63,088 nucleotides of DNA from an uncultured Clostridia bacterium (GCA_944376225.1 CALWBZ010000076.1:1-63088), one strand, 5' to 3'. Counted from the first letter of the stretch, positions 36,873 through 46,660 are shown. The notes: generated from the sequence alone by a model not told the origin. Translations and numbers: made by a program.

Positions 36873-38189
36873 ATGACGGATTCGGCGGCGGAAGTCCTGC
36901 GATTTATACGGGAGCAGGACGTGAAGTTCGTGCGGCTGACGTTTTGCGACCTGTTCGGACTGCAGAAAAACATCGCGGTCATGGCGGCGGAGCTGCCCAG
37001 GATTTTTGAGTCGGGCATGATCTTCGACGCTTCCGCGGTGCGGGGACTGGCGCCGGTGGAGCATTCGGACCTGTTTCTCATGCCGGACTGTTCTACGATC
37101 TCCATCCTGCCCTGGCGGCCGAGTCATGAGCGGGTGGTAAGGATCTTTTGCGACATCCAGAATCCTGACGGTACCGAATATGTGGGAGACAGCCGGGCGA
37201 TTCTGAAAAAGGCGGCGAGGAGAGCGGCGGACATGGGGTACTTCTGCAGCGTCGGGGCAGAATGCGAATTCTACCTGTTCCGGCTGGACGAACAGGGGAA
37301 CCCTACGACAGAACCCCTGGATTACGGCTCCTACGGAGACCTGGCGCCCCTGGACAAGGCGGAGGATATCCGCCGGGAGATCTGCCTGACCCTGGAGGAG
37401 ATGGACATCCGCCCGGAGAAGTCCCATCACGAGAGCGGCCCGGGCCAGAACGAAGTGGATTTTCGTTATTCCGAGGCGCTGTCCGCGGCGGATAATCTGA
37501 TGACCTTTAAGACGGTGGTCAAGTCTATCGCCGCGATGCATCATTTGTTCGCCTCCTTCCTGCCCAAGCCCCTTCCGGGACAGTTCGGCAACGGGATGCA
37601 TATCAACCTGTCGCTGATGCAGGGAGGACGGAACCTGTTTAGGACGGGCAAGGAGCACTGTCCTTACGCGGAGAGTTTCTTAGCCGGCATCCTGGGCCGG
37701 ACGGCGGAGATGACCGCCTTCCTGAACCCGCTGGTCAATTCCTACGAGCGCCTGGGCTTGGCGGAAGCTCCCAAGTATATCTCCTGGTCCCATCAGAACC
37801 GTTCCCAACTGATTCGGATTCCCGCCACCACGGGGGAGGCCAACCGGATGGAGCTTCGGTCCCCGGATCCCTCCTGCAATCCCTACCTGGCCTTCGCGCT
37901 GCTCTTACACGCGGGCTTGGACGGCATCGAGGAGCAGGCCAAGCTGCCCGCCCCCTGCGATAAAAATTTGTTCGAGGAGGGGCTCGCGTCGCGGCTCGGG
38001 ATCCGCGAGCTGCCGGGGCCCCTGGAGGAAGCCCTGGATCTTGCGGAGAAAAGCCCCTGGATCCGAAAGGTTCTGCCGGGAGAGGTCATAGACCGGTATA
38101 TGGCGGAAAAACGCCGGGAATGGGAGACGATCCGCCGGGCGGAGGACCCTTGGCAGGAGCAGATGAGGATGTATTTTAGAAGCATATAA
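36873..38189 (+). CDS. glnA: Glutamine synthetase type I
   Basis: A 438-residue GSI. ATG 36873 is six bases from ggggag; ATG 36867 touches it, and the frame to 36762 covers the leader. Core blocks are present: VGAECEFYLF, GPGQNEVDFRY, GNGMHINLSL, NSYERL...APKYISWSHQNRS and MELRSPDPSCNPYLAFALLLHAGLDGI. The adenylylation loop of proteobacterial GSI is not evident, as expected for Firmicutes. It is the first gene of a six-gene operon and divergent from glnN, so the cell carries two unrelated-class glutamine synthetases side by side under the same control element. Confidence 0.96.
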   Translation: MTDSAAEVLRFIREQDVKFVRLTFCDLFGLQKNIAVMAAELPRIFESGMIFDASAVRGLAPVEHSDLFLMPDCSTISILPWRPSHERVVRIFCDIQNPDGTEYVGDSRAILKKAARRAADMGYFCSVGAECEFYLFRLDEQGNPTTEPLDYGSYGDLAPLDKAEDIRREICLTLEEMDIRPEKSHHESGPGQNEVDFRYSEALSAADNLMTFKTVVKSIAAMHHLFASFLPKPLPGQFGNGMHINLSLMQGGRNLFRTGKEHCPYAESFLAGILGRTAEMTAFLNPLVNSYERLGLAEAPKYISWSHQNRSQLIRIPATTGEANRMELRSPDPSCNPYLAFALLLHAGLDGIEEQAKLPAPCDKNLFEEGLASRLGIRELPGPLEEALDLAEKSPWIRKVLPGEVIDRYMAEKRREWETIRRAEDPWQEQMRMYFRSI

Positions 38190-38210
38190 AAAGGAAAGGG
38201 AGGCGCGGAC

Positions 38211-38783
38211 ATGGACACGGTTCTTCTCGTATCGGATCGGGACAATTGGTCGGAACCCTTCGCGAGGCTTCTCACGGATCAGTTTCCGGTGAAGATTACC
38301 TTTGCCGGATCCAGCGCGGAAGGACGGGAGTTCCTCAACGTGGAGACCTATGCCCTCGTGTTGATCCTGGCGCCTCTTAAGACGGATTCCGGTCTTTATC
38401 TGGCGCGTAAAGCGGCACAGACGGATTCCGGCGTGATTTTGGCCTGTCCGGCTACATATTTGTCCCAATATGAGGAAAAGCTTTCAGAAGAAGGAATCTT
38501 CCTCTTCGGCATGGACAGGGGACGGCGGATGTTTCTGGACGCCGCGCGGCTGATGTTTTCGCTGCACAGGCGTCTTTTGAAGGCGAGAAAGCCGGAGACG
38601 AGCCGCTATCAGGATCAGATCCGGGAGATCCGGGCGGTGGACCGAGCCAAGTGCCTGCTGATCCAGTATCAGCAGATGACCGAGAAGGAAGCGCATCATT
38701 ATATAGAACGCAGGGCCATGGATCGGCGCTGCGGGAAGAAGGAAATCGCGGAGGAGATCCTGCGAATCTATGATTTGGAGTAA
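38211..38783 (+). CDS. ANTAR-domain antiterminator with degenerate receiver domain
   Basis: A 190-residue protein. Residues 1-118 have the fold pattern of a response-regulator receiver, but the beta-3 position that normally carries the phosphorylated Asp reads LILAPL (A54), and the conserved Lys near residue 100 is GMDRG, so phosphorylation is unlikely. A helical linker leads to an ANTAR RNA-binding domain at about 134-188 (RAVDRAKCLLIQYQQMTEKE, AHHYIERRAMDRR) with the typical AK and EA positions. ANTAR proteins bind hexaloop hairpins in nascent mRNA and prevent termination. It is cotranscribed with glnA (21-base gap), behind a leader carrying its likely target. Confidence 0.93.
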   Translation: MDTVLLVSDRDNWSEPFARLLTDQFPVKITFAGSSAEGREFLNVETYALVLILAPLKTDSGLYLARKAAQTDSGVILACPATYLSQYEEKLSEEGIFLFGMDRGRRMFLDAARLMFSLHRRLLKARKPETSRYQDQIREIRAVDRAKCLLIQYQQMTEKEAHHYIERRAMDRRCGKKEIAEEILRIYDLE

Positions 38784-38802
38784 GTCGGAAGGAGAAGACG
38801 AG

Positions 38803-39879
38803 ATGGAAACCATGTATCTGGTGCTGGAGAACGGGCGTTATTTTCAGGGGAGGACGTTTGGAGCCCCACTTTCGGAGATTACGGGGGAAGTAGTCTTTAC
38901 CACCGGGATGAACGGGTATTTGGAGACGATCACGGATCCCAGCTTTTGCGGACAGATCGTCGTGCAGACCTTTCCCATGATCGGGAATTACGGGGTCATT
39001 CCCGCCGAGTTTGAAAGCAGGGAACCCCGTCTGGCAGGCTATATCGTACGGGAATGGTGTCGTCATCCCTCGAATTTCCGTGAGGAAGGGGATCTCGACA
39101 CCTTTTTTAAGGAGAAAGGCATTCCGGCCCTGGAAGGGGTGGATACCCGGGCGCTGACCAGGTGTCTGAGGGAGTACGGCACCATGAATGGCCGCCTGAC
39201 CCGTAAGGCGCCGCCCTACAGCGAGGAAGAGCTCAAGGAGATTCGGGATTTCCGGATAGAGCGTCCCGTGCAGGCGGTGAGTTCCAAGGAGATAGAGATC
39301 GACACGCCGGAGGAGGCCAAATACCGGGTGGCCCTCTGGGATTTCGGCGCGAAGCATAACATCGTGCAGGAACTCATGGATCGGGGATGCGAGGTGACCT
39401 CCTTCCCGGCCTCAAGCACCGCCGAGGAGATCCTTCGTTCCGCGCCCGACGGCATCATGCTTTCCAACGGCCCGGGCAACCCGGAGGATAACCCGGAGGT
39501 CATCGGGGAGCTTCAGAAACTGTGCGAAAGCCGCGTCCCCATGTTCGGCATCTGTTTGGGGCATCAGCTGATGGCCCTGGCCCGGGGCGGTCATACAAAG
39601 AAGATGAAGTACGGGCACCGGGGAGCCAATCAGCCGGTGGAGGATTTGTCCACGGGCCGTATCTACGTCACCAGTCAGAATCACGGCTATGTGGTAGATT
39701 CCGACTCCCTGCCCGAGGACGCGAAGGTCCGTTTCGTCAATGCCAACGACGGCACCTGCGAGGGGGTCTCTTACGGGGACATGCCCGCCTTCTCGGTGCA
39801 GTTTCATCCGGAGGCCTGTCCCGGCCCCTGGGACGCCCGCTGGCTGTTCGACGAATTTATCGGAATGATGAGGAGATGA
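38803..39879 (+). CDS. carA: Carbamoyl-phosphate synthase small (glutaminase) subunit
   Basis: A 358-residue protein with a CPSase N-terminal domain ([21 protein letters not shown]) and a class I glutamine amidotransferase domain with nucleophile Cys in [13 protein letters not shown] and the His-Glu pair in [12 protein letters not shown]. It hydrolyses glutamine and passes ammonia to CarB for arginine and pyrimidine synthesis. The start at 38803 has ggaaggag eight bases upstream. carB is not beside it; the next gene is pyrG four bases on. Without carB in the window the partner must be encoded elsewhere. Confidence 0.95.
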   Translation: METMYLVLENGRYFQGRTFGAPLSEITGEVVFTTGMNGYLETITDPSFCGQIVVQTFPMIGNYGVIPAEFESREPRLAGYIVREWCRHPSNFREEGDLDTFFKEKGIPALEGVDTRALTRCLREYGTMNGRLTRKAPPYSEEELKEIRDFRIERPVQAVSSKEIEIDTPEEAKYRVALWDFGAKHNIVQELMDRGCEVTSFPASSTAEEILRSAPDGIMLSNGPGNPEDNPEVIGELQKLCESRVPMFGICLGHQLMALARGGHTKKMKYGHRGANQPVEDLSTGRIYVTSQNHGYVVDSDSLPEDAKVRFVNANDGTCEGVSYGDMPAFSVQFHPEACPGPWDARWLFDEFIGMMRR

Positions 39880-39883
39880 GAGT

Positions 39884-41497
39884 ATGGCGAAATACATCTT
39901 TGTGACCGGCGGCGTGGTATCCGGCCTGGGCAAGGGGATCACGGCGGCCTCCCTGGGACGGCTCCTAAAGGCAAGAGGATTTAAGGTGGCGGCCCAGAAG
40001 TTGGATCCCTACATTAATATTGACCCGGGAACCATGAGTCCCTATCAGCATGGAGAGGTTTTCGTGACGGAGGATGGCGCGGAGACGGATCTGGACCTGG
40101 GACATTATGAACGTTTCATCGACGAGAACCTAAACCAGTTTTCCAACCTGACCACCGGCAAGGTCTATTGGAACGTGCTGAATAAGGAGCGCCGGGGCGA
40201 ATACCTGGGAGAGACGGTGCAGGTGATCCCCCATATCACCAATGAGATCAAATCCTTTATCTACGCGGTGCAGGAGAAGACGGAGGCGGATATCGTCATC
40301 ACCGAGATCGGAGGCACCACGGGAGATATCGAGTCCCAGCCCTTCCTGGAGGCCATTCGTCAGGTCTCCCACGAGGTGGGACGTTCCAATTGCCTGTTCA
40401 TCCATGTGACCCTGATTCCCTATTTGAAGTCTTCCGGGGAGCATAAATCGAAACCCACCCAGCATTCCGTGAAGGAGCTCCAGTCCTTCGGGATCATGCC
40501 CGACGTGATCGTGGCTCGGGTGGACGAGCCCGTGGAGAAGAGCGTACTGCGCAAGATCGCCCTGTTCTGCAACGTGAAGGAGGACTGTGTCATCGAGAAC
40601 CGGACGCTCCCCGTACTCTACGAATGCCCCCTGATGCTGGAAGAGGCGGGACTGGCCAGGATCGTCATGCGGGAACTTTGTCTTGACGAGCGGCCCTGCG
40701 ACCTGACCGAGTGGAGGGCGATGCTGGGCCGGATCCATAACTGTGAGAAAAGGGTGCGTATCGCCCTGGTGGGCAAATACGTGCGTCTGCACGATTCTTA
40801 TCTGTCCGTGGCGGAGGCCCTTGCCCACGGGGGCTGGGAAAACGGCGTCAAGGTCAAGATCGACTGGGTGGACAGCGAGGAGCTGACGGAGGAGAACGCG
40901 GCCGAACGCCTGGGAGAGGCGGACGGGATCATCGTCCCCGGAGGATTCGGGATCCGGGGCATAGAAGGCATGATCGCCGCGGCAGAGTATGCCAGGACAT
41001 CCGGTGTCCCCTATTTTGGCATCTGCCTGGGGATGCAGACCTGCGCCATCGAGTTCGCCAGACATGTCCTGGGGTATTCGGACGCCCATTCCAGCGAGTT
41101 CGCCCCGGAAAGCGCCCATCCGGTGATCGACCTCATGCCCGATCAGCAGGGCAACGTCCCCAAGGGCGGCACCATGAGATTGGGGGCTTATCCCTGTGAG
41201 ACCGGGGAAGGGAGCCGGCTGCGAAAGATCTACGGTCAGGAGGAGATCTGGGAGCGCCACCGCCATCGCTATGAGTTTAACAACGCCTATCGGGAAGCCT
41301 ACCGGGAGCATGGCATGGTGTTTTCCGGGCTCTCGCCGAACGGCAGCCTCTGCGAGGCCATGGAGCTTCCGGCCCATCCCTTCTATATCGGCGTACAGTA
41401 TCATCCGGAGTTTAAGAGCAGGCCGAATAAGGCGCACCCCTTGTTTAGAGCGTTTATTGAGGCCGCCGCGAAAAGGAGTAAAGACCATGAAGATTAA
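39884..41497 (+). CDS. pyrG: CTP synthase
   Basis: A 537-residue enzyme that aminates UTP to CTP with glutamine and ATP. The N-terminal synthase domain starts [15 protein letters not shown] (nucleotide-binding loop); the class I amidotransferase domain has nucleophile Cys in [16 protein letters not shown] and the HPE triad in [11 protein letters not shown]. Length is normal. It begins four bases after carA and overlaps dapL by 11 bases, so it belongs to the glutamine operon. Confidence 0.98.
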   Translation: MAKYIFVTGGVVSGLGKGITAASLGRLLKARGFKVAAQKLDPYINIDPGTMSPYQHGEVFVTEDGAETDLDLGHYERFIDENLNQFSNLTTGKVYWNVLNKERRGEYLGETVQVIPHITNEIKSFIYAVQEKTEADIVITEIGGTTGDIESQPFLEAIRQVSHEVGRSNCLFIHVTLIPYLKSSGEHKSKPTQHSVKELQSFGIMPDVIVARVDEPVEKSVLRKIALFCNVKEDCVIENRTLPVLYECPLMLEEAGLARIVMRELCLDERPCDLTEWRAMLGRIHNCEKRVRIALVGKYVRLHDSYLSVAEALAHGGWENGVKVKIDWVDSEELTEENAAERLGEADGIIVPGGFGIRGIEGMIAAAEYARTSGVPYFGICLGMQTCAIEFARHVLGYSDAHSSEFAPESAHPVIDLMPDQQGNVPKGGTMRLGAYPCETGEGSRLRKIYGQEEIWERHRHRYEFNNAYREAYREHGMVFSGLSPNGSLCEAMELPAHPFYIGVQYHPEFKSRPNKAHPLFRAFIEAAAKRSKDHED

Positions 41498-42680
41498 CCG
41501 TAATTACCGATCTCTGGGCAAGGACTATCTGTTTTCCGAGATCGCCCGCAGGGTGGCCGCCTACAAGGAAGAGCATCCCGAGGCCAATGTGATCCGTCTG
41601 GGGATCGGCGACGTGACACAGCCCATCTGTCCTTTCATAATGGACGCCATGAAACAGGCGGCCCAGGACGAGACCCGGCCGGAAACCTTCTGCGGCTACG
41701 GGCCGGAACAGGGGTATCCCTTTTTGCGGGGGGCTCTTCAAAAATACTACGAAGGGTTCGGCGTGGAACTCTCCGCCGATGAGATCTTCGTCAGCGACGG
41801 CGCGAAGAGCGACCTGGGTAATTTCCTGGATCTTCTGGACCGGGACAACCGGGTGCTGATTCCCGATCCGGTCTATCCGGTCTATCGGGATACCAACCTC
41901 ATGGACGGCCGCAAGATCCTTTACATGCGCTCGGACCGGGACAACGCTTTTCTCCCCATGCCGGATCCGGAGGCAGAGGCGGATGTGATCTACTTATGCT
42001 CCCCCAATAATCCCACGGGGGCGGCCTATACGAGAGAGCAGCTTTCAAAATGGGTGGAGTACGCGAACCTGAGGGAGGCGGTGATCCTGTTCGACGCGGC
42101 CTATGAATCCTTCATCGAGGATCCGGAGGTACCACACAGCATCTTCGAGATTCCGGGAGCCAGGACCTGCGCGGCGGAATTCTGTTCCCTATCAAAGACG
42201 GCGGGATTCACTGGGATCCGCTGCGGGTATACGGTGGTGCCTAAGGAGCTTAGGCGGGAAGGAGAATCCCTGCGGGATATGTGGCTGCGGCGGCAGACCA
42301 CCAAGTTTAATGGGGTGTCCTATCCGGTCCAGCGGGCCGCGGCCGCGGTCTTTACACCCCAGGGACGGCAGGGATGCGAGCAGAACCGCAGGATTTATAA
42401 AGAGAATGCCCGGATCATCTCGGAAACCTTAAACCGCCTCGGCATCTGGCATGTGGGGGGCAAGAATTCTCCTTATATCTGGATGGAGTGCCCGGGGGGC
42501 ATGACCTCCTGGGAGTTTTTCGATGATCTTCTGCATCGCGCCCAGGTAGTGGGAACGCCGGGATCCGGATTCGGAGCGAACGGAGAAGGATTCTTCCGCC
42601 TGACGGCTTTCGGCACGCCGGAGGGAACAAGAGAGGCCATGGAGCGCCTTTCGCGCTGCTACGGAAAGGAACGGGCATGA
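41487..42680 (+). CDS. dapL: LL-diaminopimelate aminotransferase
   Basis: A 397-residue fold-type I PLP enzyme that converts tetrahydrodipicolinate plus glutamate directly to LL-diaminopimelate for lysine and peptidoglycan. The N-terminal [20 protein letters not shown] and LGIGDVTQP are DapL signatures; the PLP lysine lies in [18 protein letters not shown] 41487 follows aaaaggagtaaagacc and overlaps the end of pyrG, which fixes it well; a longer frame to 41196 is inside pyrG. Its glutamate need explains its place among glutamine genes (inference). Confidence 0.96.
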   Translation: MKINRNYRSLGKDYLFSEIARRVAAYKEEHPEANVIRLGIGDVTQPICPFIMDAMKQAAQDETRPETFCGYGPEQGYPFLRGALQKYYEGFGVELSADEIFVSDGAKSDLGNFLDLLDRDNRVLIPDPVYPVYRDTNLMDGRKILYMRSDRDNAFLPMPDPEAEADVIYLCSPNNPTGAAYTREQLSKWVEYANLREAVILFDAAYESFIEDPEVPHSIFEIPGARTCAAEFCSLSKTAGFTGIRCGYTVVPKELRREGESLRDMWLRRQTTKFNGVSYPVQRAAAAVFTPQGRQGCEQNRRIYKENARIISETLNRLGIWHVGGKNSPYIWMECPGGMTSWEFFDDLLHRAQVVGTPGSGFGANGEGFFRLTAFGTPEGTREAMERLSRCYGKERA

Positions 42681-44077
42681 TGTTTGCGGAGGATAAGCCC
42701 CGGGAGGAATGCGGGGTCTTCGGGGTATTTCACCATGATCAGGCGGCCATGCACACCTATTTCGGCCTGCACGCTTTGCAGCACCGCGGGCAGGAAGGGG
42801 CCGGCATCGCTTCCAGCGACGGGATACGTCTCTATTGTCATAAGGGGAGGGGCTTGGCGGCGGAGGTATTTAAGGGAAATGAGCTGGATAAGCTCCCCGG
42901 GGACAACAGCATCGGACATGTGCGGTATTCCACCGCGGGGGGCGACGTGGCGGAGAACGTGCAGCCCCTGATGGCCCGGGCGCAGATCGGCAGCATCGCT
43001 GCCGCCCATAACGGCCAGATCGTCAACGCCAACGTATTGAGAAAGCGGCTGGAGGAGCAGGGCAGCATCTTCTTTTCCACCAGCGACAGCGAGATCATCC
43101 TTCATCTGATTCAGAGAGGAAAGGGCAGCATGATGGAGAAGATCGCCTCCGCCTGTAGGCAGATGGACGGGGCCTTCGCCTTTCTCGTGCTCACGGAACA
43201 CTCCCTGTACGCCGCCAGGGATCGCTACGGCCTGCGTCCCCTTTCCATGGCGTCGTTTGACGACGGATACTGTGTATCCAGTGAAACCTGCGCCATCGAG
43301 GCCATCCAAGCCAAGTGGCTGCGAGATATCCGTCCCGGGGAGATCGTGAAGTTCTCCGAACAGGGGGTGCAGAGCCGTTTCTATGCCCAGGAGAGATCTC
43401 ATCGCCTCTGCGCCATGGAATACATCTATTTTGCCAGGCCGGACAGCGTGCTCGAGGGCCTCAACGTCCATGCCGCCAGAAAACGAAGCGGCGAGCTGAT
43501 GGCCGAGAAGGACAGGGAGGCGGGGATCCGAGGCGACATCGTGGTGGGCGTGCCGGATTCTTCTCTGTCCGCCGCGGCGGGCTACGCGGAAGCCGCGGGC
43601 CTTTCCAACGAGATGGGACTAATCAAGAATCGGTATGTGGGCCGCACTTTTATCGAACCCACCCAGGAACAGCGGGACCTGGCGGTACGGATGAAGCTCT
43701 CCGCTAACGGGGATGTGGTTCGGGACAAGCGAATCATTCTGATCGACGATTCCATCGTGCGGGGCACGACCTCTCGGCGGATCATTCGCTTACTAAAAGA
43801 AGCGGGGGCGAAGGAAGTGCATCTGCGGATCGCCTCACCGCCCCTGCGATGGCCCTGTTTCTACGGCATCGATATTGCCACCAAGAAAGAACTGGTATCG
43901 GCCCGGGTAGATCCCGTTAAATTGTCGGAACAGGTGGAAGCGGATTCCCTGTGTTTTCTCGACGTGGCGGATCTGGAGCGGATCTACGGGCAGGATCGAT
44001 GCTGTTACGCCTGTTTCGACGGGCATTATCCCTCGAGCTTGTACGATCATAAGGAGGAGGCCGACCCGGCGGGGTGA
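42677..44077 (+). CDS. purF: Amidophosphoribosyltransferase
   Basis: A 466-residue enzyme for the first step of purine synthesis: PRPP plus glutamine to phosphoribosylamine. The 11-residue N-terminal propeptide precedes nucleophile C12 (REECGVFGVFH) of the class II amidotransferase domain; the PRPP loop is LIDDSIVRGTTS. Scattered C-terminal cysteines (CCYACF and others) suit the Bacillus-type 4Fe-4S enzyme. It overlaps the dapL stop (ATGA) and is the last gene of the operon. Three glutamine-hydrolysing enzymes of this operon thus follow glutamine synthetase. Confidence 0.97.
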   Translation: MMFAEDKPREECGVFGVFHHDQAAMHTYFGLHALQHRGQEGAGIASSDGIRLYCHKGRGLAAEVFKGNELDKLPGDNSIGHVRYSTAGGDVAENVQPLMARAQIGSIAAAHNGQIVNANVLRKRLEEQGSIFFSTSDSEIILHLIQRGKGSMMEKIASACRQMDGAFAFLVLTEHSLYAARDRYGLRPLSMASFDDGYCVSSETCAIEAIQAKWLRDIRPGEIVKFSEQGVQSRFYAQERSHRLCAMEYIYFARPDSVLEGLNVHAARKRSGELMAEKDREAGIRGDIVVGVPDSSLSAAAGYAEAAGLSNEMGLIKNRYVGRTFIEPTQEQRDLAVRMKLSANGDVVRDKRIILIDDSIVRGTTSRRIIRLLKEAGAKEVHLRIASPPLRWPCFYGIDIATKKELVSARVDPVKLSEQVEADSLCFLDVADLERIYGQDRCCYACFDGHYPSSLYDHKEEADPAG

Positions 44078-44088
44078 ACGGCCTCCTT
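44055..44088 (+). terminator. Terminator-like hairpin at the end of purF
   Basis: Stem aggaggcc (44055-44062) with ggcctcct (44080-44087) spanning the purF stop codon, followed by a T-rich stretch (tcttgcgttt). Confidence 0.65.
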
Positions 44089-44089
44089 C

Positions 44090-44118
44090 TTGCGTTTCAT
44101 AAACGCCTTTGCTATAAT
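44090..44118 (+). promoter_or_regulatory. Predicted promoter of the pyridoxamine kinase gene, with downstream dyad
   Basis: TTGCGT (44090-44095), 17-base spacer, TATAAT (44113-44118). The palindromic word gccggc occurs at 44125-44130 and 44138-44143, at the expected transcript start, and may be an operator or 5' hairpin. Confidence 0.7.
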
Positions 44119-44162
44119 GAAAATGCCGGCATATGACGCCGGCGGAAAAGAGGCATGAGAGC

Positions 44163-44987
44163 ATGGATCAAAAACGGGTTTTATTGGTGAACGACCTGCC
44201 GGGATACGGCAAGGTGGCCTTGGCAGGGATGATGAGCGTACTTTCCCGCATGGGGTACGAGGTTCTGAACCTGCCCACGGCGCTACTGTCCAGCACGCTG
44301 GATCTGGGGAAATATGAGATTATGGATACCACCGCCTATATGCGGGGCTGTCTTCGGGTATGGGAGGAGATGGGCATTACCCATGACGCCATCTGTACAG
44401 GATTTGTCCTGTCGGAGGAGCAAAACAGCCTGGTAGAAGAACTGTGCCGCCGGGGGAGGGAAAAGGGCGAGAAGATTTTTGTGGATCCCATCATGGGAGA
44501 CGGCGGAAGGCTCTATAACGGCATGACGGGGCAGACCGTAGAAAGGATGAAGGGACTGTGCGCCTGGGCGGACGTGGCGATTCCCAACATGACCGAGGCC
44601 GCGTTCTTGGCGGATTGTTACCGAGGACAGCCCCAGGTAGAAGCCTATCAGCTGCGGGAGATGGCAGAAAGGATCTGCGGCCTCGGCGCGAGGGCGGTAG
44701 TCATCACCAGCGCGGTTGTTGGAGGAAAGAGCCAGGTGTACGGTTACGAGAAGGAAAGCGGAAAAAGCTTCAGCGTGCCCTACGAGCAGATTCCTCTGCG
44801 TCTTCCGGGAACGGGAGATTTGTTCGCCGCCTTTCTCGCGGGATGCTGCCTGCGGGGTATGTCCTTGGAAGGCTGCGTCCGTAAAACCGTGAATATTTTG
44901 GAGCGGCTCATCCTGGCGGATCAGAAGGCGGGAGGAGGTTGTAAAGGAATCCCGGTGGAGCGGTATTGGGAAGAACTGGGCGTTTGA
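44163..44987 (+). CDS. Pyridoxamine/pyridoxal kinase-like protein
   Basis: A 274-residue ribokinase-fold kinase of the PdxK/PdxY/ThiD type. The N-terminal VNDLPGYGKVALAGMMSVLS replaces the usual GSGY-x-G, FVDPIMGDGGRLYNGMT is the conserved middle block, and GTGDLFAAFLAGCCLRG near the C-terminus is the ATP/anion-hole motif. It phosphorylates a B6 vitamer to feed PLP enzymes such as DapL (inference). The start at 44163 has gagg nine bases upstream. It has its own promoter after purF. Confidence 0.88.
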   Translation: MDQKRVLLVNDLPGYGKVALAGMMSVLSRMGYEVLNLPTALLSSTLDLGKYEIMDTTAYMRGCLRVWEEMGITHDAICTGFVLSEEQNSLVEELCRRGREKGEKIFVDPIMGDGGRLYNGMTGQTVERMKGLCAWADVAIPNMTEAAFLADCYRGQPQVEAYQLREMAERICGLGARAVVITSAVVGGKSQVYGYEKESGKSFSVPYEQIPLRLPGTGDLFAAFLAGCCLRGMSLEGCVRKTVNILERLILADQKAGGGCKGIPVERYWEELGV

Positions 44988-45000
44988 AAGGAGCATCGGG

Positions 45001-45927
45001 ATGGAGATCGGGATGACAATCATTTTTCTGGCGCTGGATCTTCTTGTGACGGGGATTACATGGGGCGTTACCAGTCAAAAAGACTCCTATGAGAAGGGGA
45101 TGCTGCTGGGCGTACATATTCCCGAGGAGGCTGTGACGCGGTCCGAGGTGGAGGAAATCCTCCGGAAAAAACAACGGGACAATCGCCGCTTTCAGTTTGC
45201 GAATCTACTCGCGGGAACGGGCGTGTGTCTGTTGAATCTCGCGGGAATCGGCATATTTCTTATCTTCTGGGTGCTCTGGCTCCTGGAGTATGTTCTGGGG
45301 CTTTTCTGCCTGATCTGCGGCGCGCATAGAAAGCTGTACCGTCTTAAGAAAGAGATGGGATGGGGAGAAGGATCCGCGGATGGCGACGAATACTGGAAGC
45401 ATGGATGGTATTTCAATCCGGAGGATAAACGCCTGTTGGTGGAGGATCGCAAGAACAGCACGGGGTATGCCTTTAACATGGCCCGTCCCGCCAGCCGGCT
45501 TTTTGTCGCGGGATGTTTCCTGGTTATGGCGCTGTTGCCGTTGAGCGTCGGAATCTGCTTCTATCAGGCGGATCATGTGCCGATATCCGTGAGTCTGGAA
45601 GGAAATCGTGTAACGATCGAGTCCTTCCTGTATCGATGTGAATTTACCCTGGAACAGATCGAAGAGGCGGTTCTTTTACCCGAATTGCCGGAGGATTCCT
45701 TTGACCGTACCAACGGCGCCTCGACGTTCAAGAGAGAATTGGGGCACTATCGGGGCGAAGAGACCGGCCCATGTATGATGTTTATTGATAAAGGATATTC
45801 GCCGGTTCTTTTTATCGACCTGGGGGACGAAAGCGTCTTTGTGAACAGCCGGGAAGCGGAGCAGACGAAAGAATGGTATGAGATGCTCGCGCGGTCGATT
45901 TCCGGGGCCGATACCGAAATACTTTAG
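45001..45927 (+). CDS. DUF5808-like membrane protein
   Basis: A 308-residue protein with membrane segments at about residues 3-22, 68-105 and 168-190. Between the second and third lies DEYWKHGWYFNPEDKRLLVE followed by a GYAFNMARP block, the signature of DUF5808, often linked to SdpI/DUF1648-type proteins. The extracytoplasmic or C-terminal part (about 195-300) resembles a PH-like domain (VSLEGNRVTIESFLYRCEFT). Function is unknown; related proteins are tied to envelope stress or toxin immunity, which is only a hint. It follows the kinase gene by 13 bases and ends at a terminator. Confidence 0.75.
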   Translation: MEIGMTIIFLALDLLVTGITWGVTSQKDSYEKGMLLGVHIPEEAVTRSEVEEILRKKQRDNRRFQFANLLAGTGVCLLNLAGIGIFLIFWVLWLLEYVLGLFCLICGAHRKLYRLKKEMGWGEGSADGDEYWKHGWYFNPEDKRLLVEDRKNSTGYAFNMARPASRLFVAGCFLVMALLPLSVGICFYQADHVPISVSLEGNRVTIESFLYRCEFTLEQIEEAVLLPELPEDSFDRTNGASTFKRELGHYRGEETGPCMMFIDKGYSPVLFIDLGDESVFVNSREAEQTKEWYEMLARSISGADTEIL

Positions 45928-46000
45928 TTGCCGCTATTTATAACGTATCGACATATTTACGGAGAACGCCGTTCGAATCGGTTAAGCATAGAATAACAAC

Positions 46001-46046
46001 GCGGGGCAGGGCAGCCGGAAGACGGCTGCCATGTCCCGCGCTTTTA
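46001..46046 (+). terminator. Intrinsic terminator after the DUF5808-like gene
   Basis: Long hairpin gcggggcagggcagccg ... cggctgccatgtcccgc with small bulges, followed by gcttttatt. Confidence 0.85.
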
Positions 46047-46090
46047 TTGCTCTGAAGCGGCGAGCGTCATATGAAATGAACGCATGCCTC

Positions 46091-46660
46091 TCACACCCCG
46101 CCGAAAACGGAGTATACGACGAAGCCTGCCAGCCCGCTAAGACACATGATGAGAATGGGGCTGGGCTTCCACTTTCGCAGCGCGAGGAAGGCGCATAGAA
46201 AGATGAGAACCGCCGCGATATCGACGCCCATGACGGAAGTTCCGGTGGCGGCCAGGAAGGATGATTCGATCATGGAGAGGGCCGCGGAGGCGATCATGCC
46301 TACGACCGCAGGACGGAGCCCGCGCAGGGCGTCATCGATAACGTGAAGCTTGACATAGCGCCGGTATAGAAAAGCGATCAGCATGACGATGACGCAGGAG
46401 GGCAGAATACAGCCCAGCGTCGCGATGATCGCTCCGGGAACCCCCGCCATGCGAGCGCCGATGAAACTGGCGGAGTTGACGGCGATGGGGCCGGGAGTCA
46501 TCTGAGAGATGGTGATGAGATCGGTAAATTCGCCGATACTCATCCAGCCGTTTTGGACGACGACCTGTTCCTGGATCAGGGGCATGGCGGCATAGCCGCC
46601 GCCGATGGAAAAAAGGCCGATCTGGAAAAAGGCCCAGAAGAGTTTAAGGAGCAGTTCCAT
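46091..46660 (-). CDS. Chromate transporter half-protein, second gene
   Basis: A 189-residue CHR-family membrane protein. ATG 46660 lies inside the end of the preceding gene, with ggga upstream. FSIGGGYAAMPLIQEQVV and QMTPGPIAVNSASFIGARM are the family motifs. Short CHR proteins occur as adjacent pairs that together equal one ChrA. They export or exchange small oxyanions such as chromate, possibly sulfate; the real substrate in gut anaerobes is not established. Confidence 0.92.
   Translation of the reverse strand: MELLLKLFWAFFQIGLFSIGGGYAAMPLIQEQVVVQNGWMSIGEFTDLITISQMTPGPIAVNSASFIGARMAGVPGAIIATLGCILPSCVIVMLIAFLYRRYVKLHVIDDALRGLRPAVVGMIASAALSMIESSFLAATGTSVMGVDIAAVLIFLCAFLALRKWKPSPILIMCLSGLAGFVVYSVFGGV

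Noticed and set aside
44101..44118. Reverse complement of CAAAGGCG next to the pyridoxamine kinase promoter
   Set aside because: It is on the wrong strand for that transcript, lies in the promoter spacer, and its flanks cannot form the hairpin.
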